Source of the DNA: Ursus arctos
Taxonomy: Eukaryota; Chordata; Mammalia; Carnivora; Ursidae
Reading direction: 5' to 3'
Assembly: GCF_023065955.2 (NCBI RefSeq)
Contig: NW_026622886.1
Span: 12,100,001-12,164,000 of the forward strand
Length of the DNA stretch: 64,000 nt
Both the position numbers and the translations under genes were made by a program. Numbering within the stretch: the stretch's first letter is position 1; each line of letters opens with the position of its first letter. Positions 11,023 through 21,764 of the stretch are shown piece by piece. The notes beneath the pieces were generated by a model. The model was not told the origin of the DNA. It made no database searches and was given only the letters and a program-made list of their open reading frames with translations.

Positions 11023-11052
<30 letters not shown>
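11018..11052 (+). repeat. (GTTTT)n pentanucleotide microsatellite
   Basis: Seven or so GTTTT units ending in a T run. Confidence 0.95.
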
Positions 11053-11053
<1 letters not shown>

Positions 11054-11054
11054 C

Positions 11055-12030
11055 CACCTCATGCTTCCCTTCACTGAAATTTCTCCTTTTGTTCTAGGGA
11101 AAAAATGATTCTTTCTCTTCCTCGTAATAAATATTTATTGAGAATCATTTTACTGAATCAAATGAACCGCCGTGGCAGAGTATTGACCTTGGGGTGTAGA
11201 AAAGATTCCCGGTTGAAAAGTACTTTGAATGGTAGCGTCATTCTTGGGGAATATGGGGGAGCCCCCAATAGAGAAGGGAACCTTTTTTGGCAGTTTCGGT
11301 GAGGTGCTATCCTGGAGAGATGAGTAGAGAGATTAGGGTAGTAATGGGGGTGGGGGGTGGGGAGGGTGGCATGAACAGAACTCCTCCCCAGTGTCCAGCC
11401 TTGCAGAGACACAACAGGAAGAATGAACAACCATTTCAGGGGAGTCAGTGAGAACAAGGGTCTTGGGGTTTTCAGGGGTGTCCCTTTATGATGACAGTTG
11501 TTTCCATACAACAAACAAAGATAGTGGGGATGTTTCATCTTAAGATGTCTTGCCTGAGAACGATCTGCTCTCCAGTGGGTTTGATTTTGATATGTTTTTA
11601 CATCAGCAATCTTATTACTCGGGATACATTTTTTCAGTAACAGCTTGTCGGCCTACTTTGTTAAATATAGAATGCCACATGCTAGATAGACTGGACCTTT
11701 GTGTGTGGGGGAGGATTGAGCTGTTAGTGCTGAAATGAAGCAGGGCATAGTCAGTGGAAACTGCATTCGTCAGTATTTTGGAAAGGGGGATATTTAGATC
11801 GTTGTTACACACCATGGTTTCTTCCCTGCTAAGTGAGATGTCATTGGCAAGTCTTCATGAAGCATCTAAAATATCCCCTAAGTCATCACTACAAGACAAA
11901 AACGAGAGAGATCACAATGTACCAGTAGACTATACAATGTGATTCTTATATTTATATTCTGAGAGCTCAAGGAGAACTAATATTCTAAAGTCTAAGCAAC
12001 CAGCCGTGGTAACTCAGGTGCAATTGTTCA
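11055..12030. other. Unique DNA, no gene recognised
   Basis: The sequence has no obvious transposon. A G-rich stretch at 11345-11370 (GGGGGTGGGGGGTGGGGAGG) could form a quadruplex. Overlapping short frames at 11105-11540 have no protein character. Confidence 0.45.
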
Positions 12031-12035
12031 GAGTG

Positions 12036-12719
12036 CAGTAATCCCCCTCATCTGTGGGGGATATGTTCCAAGACCCCCAGTGGATGATGGGCGTTGGATG
12101 CCTGAAACTGCGGATAATGCCAAACCTATGTATATCTATATCTATCTATCTATATATATAGAGATAGATATCTGTATATATATCTATCTGTCGATATTAT
12201 CTATAATATTGACATCAATACTAGTACAAATACTAATATATATATAATACTAATATACATATGTAAAAACAGCATATATGCTGTTTTTTCCTATACATAC
12301 TTACCCATAATAAAGTTTAATTTATAAATTTGGCATAGTAAGATATTAACAATAATTAATAATAAAATAAATAATAACAATAATTGATAATTACTACTAA
12401 TAATTAATAATAAAATAGAACAATTAGAACAATATATTGTAATGAAAGTTATGTGAATGTGTTCTCTACCTCTCAAAATATCTTATTGTACTATTTCATT
12501 GTTCTTGTGATTGTTCTTGTGATGGTGTGAGATGATAAAATAACTATGTAAGGAGATGAAGCAAGGTGAATGCTACAGTCACTGTAACGTAGTGTTAGGC
12601 TACTATTGACCTTCTGGCAATATGTCAGAAGGAGACCATCTGTTTCCAGACCATGGCTGCCTGCAGATAATTGATACTGTGGAAAACAAAACCATGGATC
12701 AGGGAAGGGGGGACTACTG
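12036..12719 (+). mobile_element. Tigger-like (pogo superfamily) DNA transposon, non-autonomous
   Basis: Inverted ends: CAGTAATCCCCCTCATC at the left, and the right end reversed gives CAGTAGTCCCCCCTTCCC. The body contains the familiar GTTCCAAGACCCCCAGTGG, GCCTGAAACTGCGGATAATG and TTATGTGAATGTGTTCTC blocks. No transposase frame remains. An internal TATC/TA tract (12125-12200) has expanded inside it. Confidence 0.85.
12125..12200 (+). repeat. TATC/TA simple repeat within the Tigger element
   Basis: Alternating TATCTATC and TATATA units that read both ways and extend the transposon beyond its usual spacing. Confidence 0.85.
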
Positions 12720-12814
12720 TATAGGCTCCTAGGTCAAACTGTATGGGTCCAACTTCAAGTATTATAATTTACCAGTTGTGTAATTTTAGTCTACTCTTAG
12801 TGTACTAATCTACC

Positions 12815-13400
12815 CAAAGAATATGAAAACATTAATTTGAAAAGATATATGCACTCCTGTGTTTATTGCAATGTTATTAACAATAGCCTAGATATGGAAG
12901 CAACCCAAGTGCCCATCAATAGACGAATGGATAAAGAAAATGTGGTATGGGGCGCCTGGGTGGCTCAGTCGTTAAGCGTCTGCCTTCGGCTCAGGGCATG
13001 ATCCCAGCATTATGGGATCGAGCCCCGCATCAAGCTCCTCCACTGGGAGCCTGCTTCTTCCTCTTGCACTCCCCCTGCTTGTGTTCCCTCTCTCACTGGC
13101 TGTCTCTTTCTCTGTCAAATAAATAAATAAAATCTTTAAAAAGAAGAAGAAGAAGAAGATGTGGTATATATACACAACGGAATATTACTCAGCCATTGAA
13201 AAGGGTGAGCTCTTGCCATTTGTTACAATATGGATGGACCTAGAAGATATTACGTTTAATGAAATAAATTAGAGAGAGAAAGACAAATGCCATGTGATTT
13301 CACTCATATGGAATCTAAAAAACAAAACAAACGAATAAGCAACAAAAAGCAGAATCAGACCTATAAACACAGAGAACAAACTGATGGTTGCAAAGGGATA
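12815..13400 (+). mobile_element. L1 3' end, sense, interrupted by a SINE
   Basis: Sense L1 sequence before the SINE: GCAACCCAAGTGCCCATC and GACGAATGGATAAAGAAAATG. After it: ACGGAATATTACTCAGCC, ATGGATGGACCTAGAAG and ATGTGATTTCACTCATATGG. This is the terminal ORF2 to 3' UTR of a carnivore L1. Both halves read continuously once the SINE and its duplication are set aside. Confidence 0.9.
12949..13149 (+). mobile_element. SINEC inserted in L1
   Basis: Complete SINE from GGGGCGCCTGGGTGGCTCAG to TAAATAAATAAAATCTTT and an A/GAA-rich tail. Flanking AGAAAATGTGGTAT and AGAAGATGTGGTAT are the target duplication, drawn from the host L1. It is therefore younger than the L1. The (GAA)n in the tail is a secondary expansion. 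Confidence 0.95.
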
Positions 13401-13639
13401 TACTATAAAAAAAAGCACACTTATAATGCAATCAAATAAATATGAACACAGGCCAGTTATTTGATGTTATTAAGGAATAATTATTAAATTTGGTGAGTAA
13501 TAATGATAGTGAAACTATGTTTAAAAAAGGCTCAAGTCAAATACTCTTTTCTTTTACCTAAACACTTAAAGCTATTAAAGCTATAAACTACTGCAAAAGG
13601 AAAGATCTCTTTCTCTCTCTTTGATCTTATGCACCAAAA

Positions 13640-13955
13640 AAGGGTCATATTTACACAGAGCCACAAGGCAGCCATCTACAAGTCAGGACGAAAACACTTG
13701 CCAGAATCTGACCATGATGACTAAGATATCTCAGGCTTCCAGCCTATAGATCTTTGGCAGAACAAATTTCTGTTGTTTAAGTCACTCAGTCTATAGTATT
13801 TTGTTATGACAGCCACAGATGACTACGACACATACCATCACTTCTGCCATATGCTATTGCTCTCACAGACCAACCCTGATACAACGTAGGAAGAACGGAT
13901 TACACAAGGAAGCAGGGAACGCTGGAGGCCATCTTGAAGGCTGGCTGCCATAGCT
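13640..13955 (+). mobile_element. MLT1-type LTR fragment
   Basis: Carries the LTR 3' half: AAGGCAGCCATCTACAAG, a CTCAGGCTTCCAGCC block, AAATTTCTGTTGTTTAAGTC and GTATTTTGTTATGACAGCC. The stretch 13840-13955 (CAGACCAACCCTGATACAAC, then GGCCATCTTGAAGGCTGGC) resembles a further old LTR-associated piece; its assignment is less sure. Confidence 0.7.
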
Positions 13956-13959
13956 TATC

Positions 13960-14835
13960 TCCAAAATATAAAAATAATTGTTTAAAACAAGTAAGACAAA
14001 TGCCCCCAATAAAAATGGGTAAAAAATTTAAACACACATACACAAAAGAAGATATATGGGTGACCAATAGGCCCATGAGAAGATGCTCAGTTGTCAGAAA
14101 AATGCTAAATTGAAACTACAATAAGACCCTGCATACTCACTAGAATGTTTAGAGTAGGAAGATAGGCAATCCCAAGTGTTGGTGAACGACCACAGCTGTC
14201 CTACATTGCTGGTAAGAATACATAATGCTACAGTCATTTTTGAAAGAGTTTGCCAGTTTTCTTACAAAGTTAAACATGTTCTTTCCACATAACCTGGCAC
14301 TCCCCTTCTTAAATATTATCTAAGGGAAATGAAGGTATGTGTCCATACAAAGACTGCATGCAAATATTCATAGCATTATTCATAGAAGCAAAGATGTGGA
14401 AACAACCAAATGTCCATTAGCTAGTAAAGGAATAAGTGAACTCTGGTGTACCCAAGCTCGGAAGCACTTTCCAACAGAAAACACTGCGCAGTTAATGCAC
14501 ACACCACATGGATGGATCTCAAAACAGCATGTGAAGTAAAAAAAACACCAAACAAACAAACAAACACAAAAGACTATATATTGTATGACACCATTGACAG
14601 CAATTCTAGAACAGGAAAAACTATAGTTACAGAGAGCAGATTTCTTGGGCCAAAGGTTGAAGGAGTGAGTTGTCCACAAAGAATACGAAGGAGCTTTTGG
14701 GCATGATGGAAGTGTTCTTTATCGTAATTATGGTAGAGTTTACACAAGTGCCTCTAACTATCAAAATTCAACAAGCTGAATACCAAAAATGGATGAATTT
14801 TATTCTATGGAAATTATACCTCAAGAGAGCTATTA
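13960..14835 (+). mobile_element. Old L1 3' region (L1M-type), sense
   Basis: Recognised by GACCAATAGGCCCATGAG, AGATGCTCAGTTGTC, CAAATATTCATAGCATTATT, AACCAAATGTCCATTAGC, ATGGATGGATCTCAAAAC and GTAATTATGGTAGAG-type text. More diverged than the L1 ends at 12815 and 15105, so older. An AAAC-rich run near 14550-14570 lies inside it. Confidence 0.8.
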
Positions 14836-15104
14836 GCAAAGAGTGAACAAGAAGAAAGGATGAAAGTTTCGAGGTATTCTTTTTACACATTCGTACTACT
14901 CACATTCCACTTGCAAGAGAGGCTGGGAAGCATAGCCTCTCAGTGGAGGCCATATTACTTTGCAAGATATTTTTAGGTAGACGTCTTTTAGAAATCCAGA
15001 AAACACAGCTGACACACAGGGAAGGGTGGCTTTTACAGAGCAGGGCAGGATTCTGCTGGGGTTTTGGAGCACACTTGTTCAGTTTTTCTCCTTAAAAATC
15101 ATGG

Positions 15105-15570
15105 AAGGAGCCCAGATACCCTTCAACAGATGACTGGATTAAGAAGTTGTGGTCCATATATACAATGGAATATTACTCAGCTATCAGAAAGAACGAGTTC
15201 TCAACATTTGCTACAACATGGACGGCACTGGAGGAGATAATGCTAAGTGAAATAAGTCAAGCAGAGAAAGACAATTATCATATGGTTTCTCTCATCTATG
15301 GAACATAAGAACTAGGATGATCGGTAGGGGAAGAAAGGGATAAAGAAAGGGGGGTAATCAGAAGGGGGAATGAAACATGAGAGACTATGGACTATGAGAA
15401 ACAAACTGAGGGCCTCAGAGGGATAGACCGGTGATGGGTAGTAAGGAGGGCACGTATTGCATGGTGCGCTGGGGGTTATACACAACTAATGAATCATCGA
15501 GCCTTACATCGGAAACTGGGGATGTACTGTATGGTGACTAACATAATATAATAAAAAATCATTTAAAAAA
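15105..15570 (+). mobile_element. Young carnivore L1 3' end
   Basis: Sense L1 terminus: GGAATATTACTCAGCTATC, AGAACGAGTTCTCAACATTT, AATGCTAAGTGAAATAAGTC, GGGTAATCAGAAGGGGGAATG and GGGTTATACACAACTAATG, ending in an AATAAAAAATC-type tail. 5'-truncated as usual. It looks less decayed than its neighbours. Confidence 0.92.
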
Positions 15571-15574
15571 TGTG

Positions 15575-17075
15575 TATGGATGCTATGCTTTGATAAAAGC
15601 AAAATTTCATCTCATCGGGGAAAAAACTGTTTGGAGGATGAACACTAAAAATCAAGAACAGAGAAAACACTCTTTCCATCTGCCTCTGGGCGTGTGGTTA
15701 CTAAGGGACTGAGCCAGCCCTGCCGGGTTGCCTGGTCATGCGAGACAAGGTGGAGACTCGCGAAGGGATCATCAGGGACCAGGGAAAGGTTGAGCCGCTC
15801 CAATCTGCTGGGAGGTAATTTCAGGAATGAGAGTTTCTCCAAAGATTGCCCTCTGAGACCTCTCCTTTGAAAAACGGTCCCAATTCTGTGACTCACTACT
15901 GGCTGCTCTGTGGGTATGAGTCAGAGTCAGGGCATTTTAAGAATGGATGACACTGGTAGACTTTTATTGGCTTGCAAATCATCTTTTATGAATCCTGTGT
16001 CCTAAGGACCGCGTGACATAAGCTAACGAATGAAGACCGGAGAGCGAAACTTTGCTGGAGAGATGCTTGCATACATGGCTTTCTAATGAATTATATATAC
16101 TCTAAATATCGAAGCAGGAGTCTGTTCTGTTCTCTGCTATGTCTCCTAGACCACGTTACAATGAAGACATATAGTGGATATATGGATATATAGTGGGTAT
16201 CGTTCCACCCAGTGGAATGAATAAATTGCCAGCTGTTGAAATTTTAAGCGCTTTTTGTATTTCCAAGTGAGGTAAATAGTCTGCCCAGTTACGTAGATCT
16301 TATGACAGATATTTGAAGACGTGTCATTCCATAAAACAGATGTATTGAGTACATTCTGAGGAAAGTTCATTTTTGAACATTTCAACATTTCACATTCCGT
16401 CCATAACCTCTCACCTCAAAACTACATTAGGGAGTTGCATTAATGATCCTCAAATGTCGTCATTTATCCAATTTACCCTGCTTTTTACCAAACTTGAGGA
16501 AAAGCACTGTGGAAAGGAAATGGGAAAGAACTGCAGCCCATCTTGACTAAATCAGTTGGAACCATTAACAGTCCACTGGGACTCAGATAAAAAGAATTTC
16601 ACTTTGTTTCTATGAAAATGAGAAGATTAGAAAAGGGGCAAACTCTGTCCATGAGGATAATTCTTCCTCACTCGAAGGGCTGAGGGCTTTTCTAATGAGG
16701 AACAAACACTAAGCCCGTTTGACATCGCCCAGAACCCAGAATTGCCACCTGCTTCTGCACCCTGAGTAAAAATAACACACATGAATGTAAAAAGTTACCT
16801 CAAAATGGCCCTGCTCAAAGCTTCAAGTGGGAAAATGCACACACATTTTCTGTTGCAAAAATGTGGGTGAAGAACGGAATTGCTGTTGTTCTGAATGTTT
16901 TCCCTAAATCGAGTCTGATCAGAGTCTAAGAGAAATATGTCCAAGATAAGGCCAGGAAGTTGCTCTCTTAGTAAAAGTGGTATTAATTCCCTTCGTCGTA
17001 ATGTAATGCCTTCCTCTAACCTTTACATTTTTCTCCAGTCAACAACGTAAAGACAAATCTATTACAGATCCGAAA
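15575..17075. other. Repeat-poor unique DNA
   Basis: No named transposon was found over 1.5 kb and no coding frame of note. Moderately AT-rich. It leads into the possible regulatory block that follows. Confidence 0.45.
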
Positions 17076-17079
17076 GTTG

Positions 17080-18250
17080 TTTTTTTCCATGGGGCGTAAA
17101 AACGCTTCATGGTTTATATAAATGTAATAATTCTCGAGATTACCATTTCATGGTACACTGCACACCAAAGAAAGCAACCTGTGTCTTTCTCCAAAATGTG
17201 CGGGTGGGTGGGGGAGGCCCGGAGGGTGGGTGTGGGGAGCCCCCAGCCCCAGAATGTAATCAGATAAAGCTAGTGGCGTGGTATTAGTCTGTCAGCTTTG
17301 CCTAAGTCCCAGCAGCTTCAATGGGCCAGCCCTCTCCTCATTTGTCACCCCAGCGCACCTTTTGTGCACACAGTTTCCCACTGGTACTACCCAGAGCTTG
17401 GAGTCGATAGCCAACTAGTCTCTTTGCTTGTACTATTATTTCCAGCAAGCTTGCTACATCTGCAATAAATCCTGGAGGATTTGCGGGTGGACTGAGAAGT
17501 ATGAGTGACAGAAAGAGGTGATAAGGCCTGGATGCGGCTGAAACAAAAGCCTTTCCATGCTGGCCTGATGTGACCCAGCCGCAGCCTCGGAAGGTTCGAT
17601 TTGATCAAGTTTTTGCCAGCTGTCTCGCAGAGTTCAAGCAGGTTGAAAATGGAGCCTGTGAGCATTTCTTTCAATCTCTATTAAGCTTGCCTGAGAGGAC
17701 CAGTGATGAAAATCTCTCTTTTCTTAGCCGTTTTATGTCGCAGTGCTGGTGGTGAACACGGGATGTTCAAGAAGATGTGTCAGCTGTGCCCGGCAACTGT
17801 TTTCAGCGAGAGACCCGGATGAAAAGGCAGGCTGTGGCTTTATGCGGCAGTCACAGACCATTTTCAGGTGCGGGAGCAAGAAAGGTGACTTAATCGAAAT
17901 TTCTCAGCTTGCTGGCAGAGGGGCTAAGACAAGCTCTTCAAAGCAGAGTCGTTTTTAAGCAAGATCAAATCGTGACTGTCATTTTAAATAAATTTTTCTC
18001 TTCTTGGGTTTTATTACTAGTATTATTTTTATCCGGGAAAGCTTAGCTTAGAAGTGGTGTCCGTTTATCGGCGATGGTACCTTATGTCTTTGTATGTGCG
18101 TGCATTTCAACATGTAAATGCTGGGAGGGACTGCAGCTTCTGGAAAGCGTATTGCATGAGAATCTGCACCATTGCTGAGATCTCTTCATGTGCTGCTTGG
18201 GATTTTGGGGTTCCTTGCTGGTTCTGGGTATCAGTCAGAACAGTCTGAGT
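17080..18250. promoter_or_regulatory. Repeat-free block, candidate conserved enhancer
   Basis: Seen: over 1.1 kb with no transposon and no simple repeat, rich in sites of the kind found in developmental enhancers. Examples are TTTATATAAATGTAATAATT near 17110, AATCAGATAAAGC (GATA-like) near 17260, and homeobox-like TAAT words. G-rich GGGTGGGTGGGGGAGG lies at about 17203. The 61-codon frame at 17570 is free of repeats but has no flanking splice sites in a consistent phase. A regulatory role is inference from composition only. Confidence 0.3.
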
Positions 18251-18321
18251 TGTATCTGGATAACAAATACCTCTAAAATTTCAGAGGTTTACACGGAATG
18301 AATTGTTGTCTATGCTATGAG

Positions 18322-18705
18322 GCTGCTATGGACTGAATGTTTGTGCCCCCCGCCCCCAAATCCACACGCTGAAGCCCTAATCTCCAGTGTGATGAAATTT
18401 GGAAGTAGGCCTTGGGGAGGTAATTAAGTTTAGTTGAGGTCATGAGGATTGAACCATCATGATGGAAATGGTGACCTTCCCAGGGACTGAAGAGACCACA
18501 GCTTAGTCTCTCTCTCTCTCTCTCTGTCATGTGAGGATACAACCAGAAGACAGCCATCTGCAAACAAGGGAGAGAGCTCTCCCCAGGCACTAGCACCTTG
18601 ATCTTGGACTTCCCAGCCTCTAGAACTGTGAGAAATAAATGCTTATTGTTGAAGCTACACAGCCTATGGTACCCCTTGTGGCAGCTAGAGCTGACTAAGG
18701 CGGTG
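18322..18705 (+). mobile_element. MLT1-type MaLR solo LTR, sense
   Basis: Starts TATGGACTGAATGTTTGTGC, then GAAGCCCTAATCTCCAGTG, AAGTAGGCCTTGGGGAGG and GACAGCCATCTGCAAAC. It ends CCTTGATCTTGGACTTCCC, AGAACTGTGAGAAATAAATG and CTGACTAAG. A (CT)n tract at 18508-18525 lies inside. The antisense 131-codon frame here is LTR-derived. Confidence 0.88.
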
Positions 18706-18709
18706 TCCA

Positions 18710-19285
18710 TTGTGGTTCAGCTCGGCTCCGTGCTGGGACCCAGGTGGCCGGAGCAACCTCTGTCTGGGACATTGCTTGTGTCATAGCAGAGGGAGGAGGG
18801 AGAATGACGAATCATGCGATGACTCTTAAGACCTCTGCTTATGAGACATGTGTCTCTTCCACTCACATTTCCTTGACAAAGTATAGCCCAGAGCTAAGCT
18901 TGTCATCCACGAGGTGAGGAAAGAGAAACATTGCACATCAAGGGGACAGACCTGCTTGGAACCATAGTAATGCTATCTTAAGCAGGCCTCAGTTTCCCCA
19001 TATGTAATGTAAGGGAATTGGATGTCTCTGATTTCATTCAGTGGCACTGCGAGGTAGCACTTTTGGCCACAAAGCTGTTGGAGATGCTCTGGTGCAGAGA
19101 AAGTTCCAGACTCGTCATGACGTGGCTGATGAATATAAAGTTCCAAGTTGGTTGGCTGCAAGGTATATTGTTCACAGCCAAATAATAGTTGTGGAAAGGA
19201 GGAAACACCAAAAGAGAAACTATTTCAAACATTACACTTCACTTATATGAGAAATAATTTTTCCCCCGTGAGGAATAAAAGTCAT
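18710..19285. other. No recognised feature
   Basis: Unique sequence; small overlapping frames on both strands around 19040-19250 show no protein features. Confidence 0.45.
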
Positions 19286-20790
19286 TTTTAATCTGGTTTT
19301 ATGTGTGTGAGATACAAAGATTACAAAAAGATCCGAAAAGATGAAAGTAGCTTAATGACTTATTATAGAGAGAACATATTTGCAACTACCACCCAGTTCT
19401 AAAAATAGAGCATTGCCAGTATTCTGGAAGCCCCACGGTGTCTCTTTCTGATAATGGCTCCCCTCACTTACTTTTTCTCAGAGATAACTGGTAAAGGCTC
19501 TTTTAGAGTTTCCTGAAAAAGACTCAAAAATGGAAAGCTATAGGCAGAAAATTTACAGGGGATGTTCTTGGGATATGCACCTGTAAGAAAATCAGGAAGG
19601 CAAGATGAGCAGAGGGAGAAGCTGGTTCACAGGGTGGTGGCCCCAGAGGCCATAGCCAACCCTGCAGGTGTCTCTGAGATGGGCTAGCCCTTCAGAGTTG
19701 TCCTAAATTGAAACAAGTGGGCTGGGCTTTCTTATTTCCACACGAGCCAATCATTTAGACATAAGTCAACCCCAAGGGAGGCCGGGGTGTGGCCTTGGGT
19801 GTACAGTTTCCTATGGCCAAGTGTAATGCCCAGTGAGAGGGACCCAGCTGTGAGCCATCAAAAGAGAGTATTCTCAGCAGCTAAGGAAGGTGCAGGTCTC
19901 CTGAAGAGGGGAACCCATGGAACAACACAACATCTGCAACTCTAGTTCTTACAGTAACCACTTCATATACTTTTAAATTTTAGCATTTAAGCATGCCACA
20001 TACATTTTTTAACATATCTGGTTTGTCTTACTCCACATTACATTTTTAGTATTCACCATTATTGTCTGTGATTGTAGTTCATTCATTTCCATGAGAATAT
20101 TGTATTCTATTTCATTATACCCTAGTTTATTCATCCATTCCCCTGCAGAAGGACGTTTGGGCTGTCTCCCACCTTTGGCTGTATATATACATCATACTAT
20201 GAATATCACCATATAAATGGTTCCTGGTGCATATTTTTATGTGTGTGTCTAGACTGGGCAGCGAGGAGCTGCACTGCTGGGATGTGGGCTATACAGACTT
20301 TCAACTTTCTAGAGAATGCCAACCAGCTTCCTTTCCCACCAACTGCATTCGCAATTCTGTCGTTCCCATCCTCCTTGGAACTTAGTATCTTTATTTTTGT
20401 TGTTGTTGTTGTTGTTTTTGAATGTAGTCACCTGGTGGCTATCCAGCCATGTGTCATCATTGTTTTATTTTCCATTTCTTTGATGACTAATCAATTTGAG
20501 CACTTTTTCACCTATTTTTTTAATCTGTTTAGATTTTCTTCTTTTGTGAGTAAAGCCTGGTTTTGTCCATTTTTCTTTTGAGTTCTCTTTTTCTTAGTAA
20601 ATTAAGTAAGATCTTTATATATTTCAGATGTATAAGATGTTACAAATTAGATAAATACTACAAATGCTTTGTCATGCTCTATGGTTGCTTTTCTTAATGA
20701 TGTCTCTGAAGTTCTTAATTTTAAAATAACCAAAGTGTATCAAATTTTTTCCTTTTGGTTAGTGCTTGTGAAAAATGCGTCTTGTGAAAT
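19285..20790 (-). mobile_element. Old L1 3' region, antisense, with an unclassified inner stretch
   Basis: Antisense L1 3' UTR at 19285-19500 (AAATAGAGCATTGCCAGTAT) resumes at about 19940-20790 with TTCATCCATTCCCCTGCAG, TTTGATGACTAATCAATTTG and a TCTTTATATATTTCAGATG block. The stretch 19500-19935 does not look like L1 and may be a separate insertion of unknown type. A (TTG)n run is at 20396-20417. The 112-codon frame at 20243 is L1-derived noise. Confidence 0.75.
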
Positions 20791-20799
20791 ATGTTTATC

Positions 20800-21320
20800 T
20801 TATGCTTGCAAAAGTATTTTAGATGCAGAAACCTTGTGAAATAAATTGTCTCATTTAGTTCTCAGATGAGAAGGTATCTTGTACTATTCTTTCCTTGAAA
20901 AAAAGCATTTTGAGTACCTGGAAAAAGAAACCATTTTCTCTGCAAAAAGATCAATTTACCTTCATTTTAGCTTCCAGTTCTTTTAAGTCTGGCCGTTGAA
21001 TCCATAAGAAATGGAGCTGGTTGTTTAAACAGAAAAAAAGAAATCACCTTGCAAAAACATACAAATGCCATTCCAATTCAGCTGAATTTTTAAAGTTGAA
21101 ATCTCTTTTCAGGAGGCATGATCATTGGAATAGTTAAAAGGAAAAAAAAAATTAACTCTTAGCAGGAGGTGGCAAAGAAAATCTGTCAGATGTAGTCTGG
21201 AAAAATGAACAGATCCAAAAAGGTTTAGATAAGTTCATGGACTGATGGTTTTATAATGGGATTATTTAAGGAAGTTGAGAGTTTTAGGGTCTATCCATAA
21301 CCTTTTAAGACCTATGTCAC
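20800..21320. other. No recognised feature
   Basis: AT-rich unique sequence without open frames of interest. Confidence 0.45.
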
Positions 21321-21326
21321 TTAGGG

Positions 21327-21759
21327 CAGTGACTCCCAGCGGTGCCCTAGAGCCATCTCATTGGACATTAGGAAGACCATTGACCCTAACATATTCCCAA
21401 GTGCTAATTCCCCTTTCCCCTATGCATCTCTCAGGACCAAGAATGTAGCCATGCATTTAAGATGGCGGAGGCCAAAGCTGTGCCTTCAAGCTGGAGCTGG
21501 ACCTGCGCATCTGGCTGGTTTGACCAGCTGAAGGAGTGACTTCTTCATCATTGCTGTTGTAGCTTATTGGGGGAAAGTGAGCTGATCCTGTGAGGGGGTT
21601 TTCCCCCAATTATGCCCTTTCTACCAAAAACAAGTTCCTGCTCTTCCCCTTCTCTGGCCTGAGAGGTTGGGTGCTCATCTTTCCTAGAGCTACAGCTCAT
21701 TTTTCTGTAGACATTGCTTACACTTAACTGTGCTGTACCCCCACGGCTGAGAATCACTG
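21327..21759 (+). mobile_element. Candidate hAT-family transposon relic
   Basis: The ends form short inverted repeats of hAT type: CAGTGACTCCCAGCGGTG on the left, and the right end reversed reads CAGTGATTCTCAGCCGTGG. The interior is non-coding and not one of the common consensus sequences I recall. The expected 8-base flanking duplication is not clear, so the boundaries rest on the terminal repeats. Confidence 0.5.
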
Positions 21760-21764
21760 ACACC

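Noticed and set aside
18315..18710. 131-codon antisense frame
   Set aside because: It lies wholly in an MLT1-type LTR read on the wrong strand.
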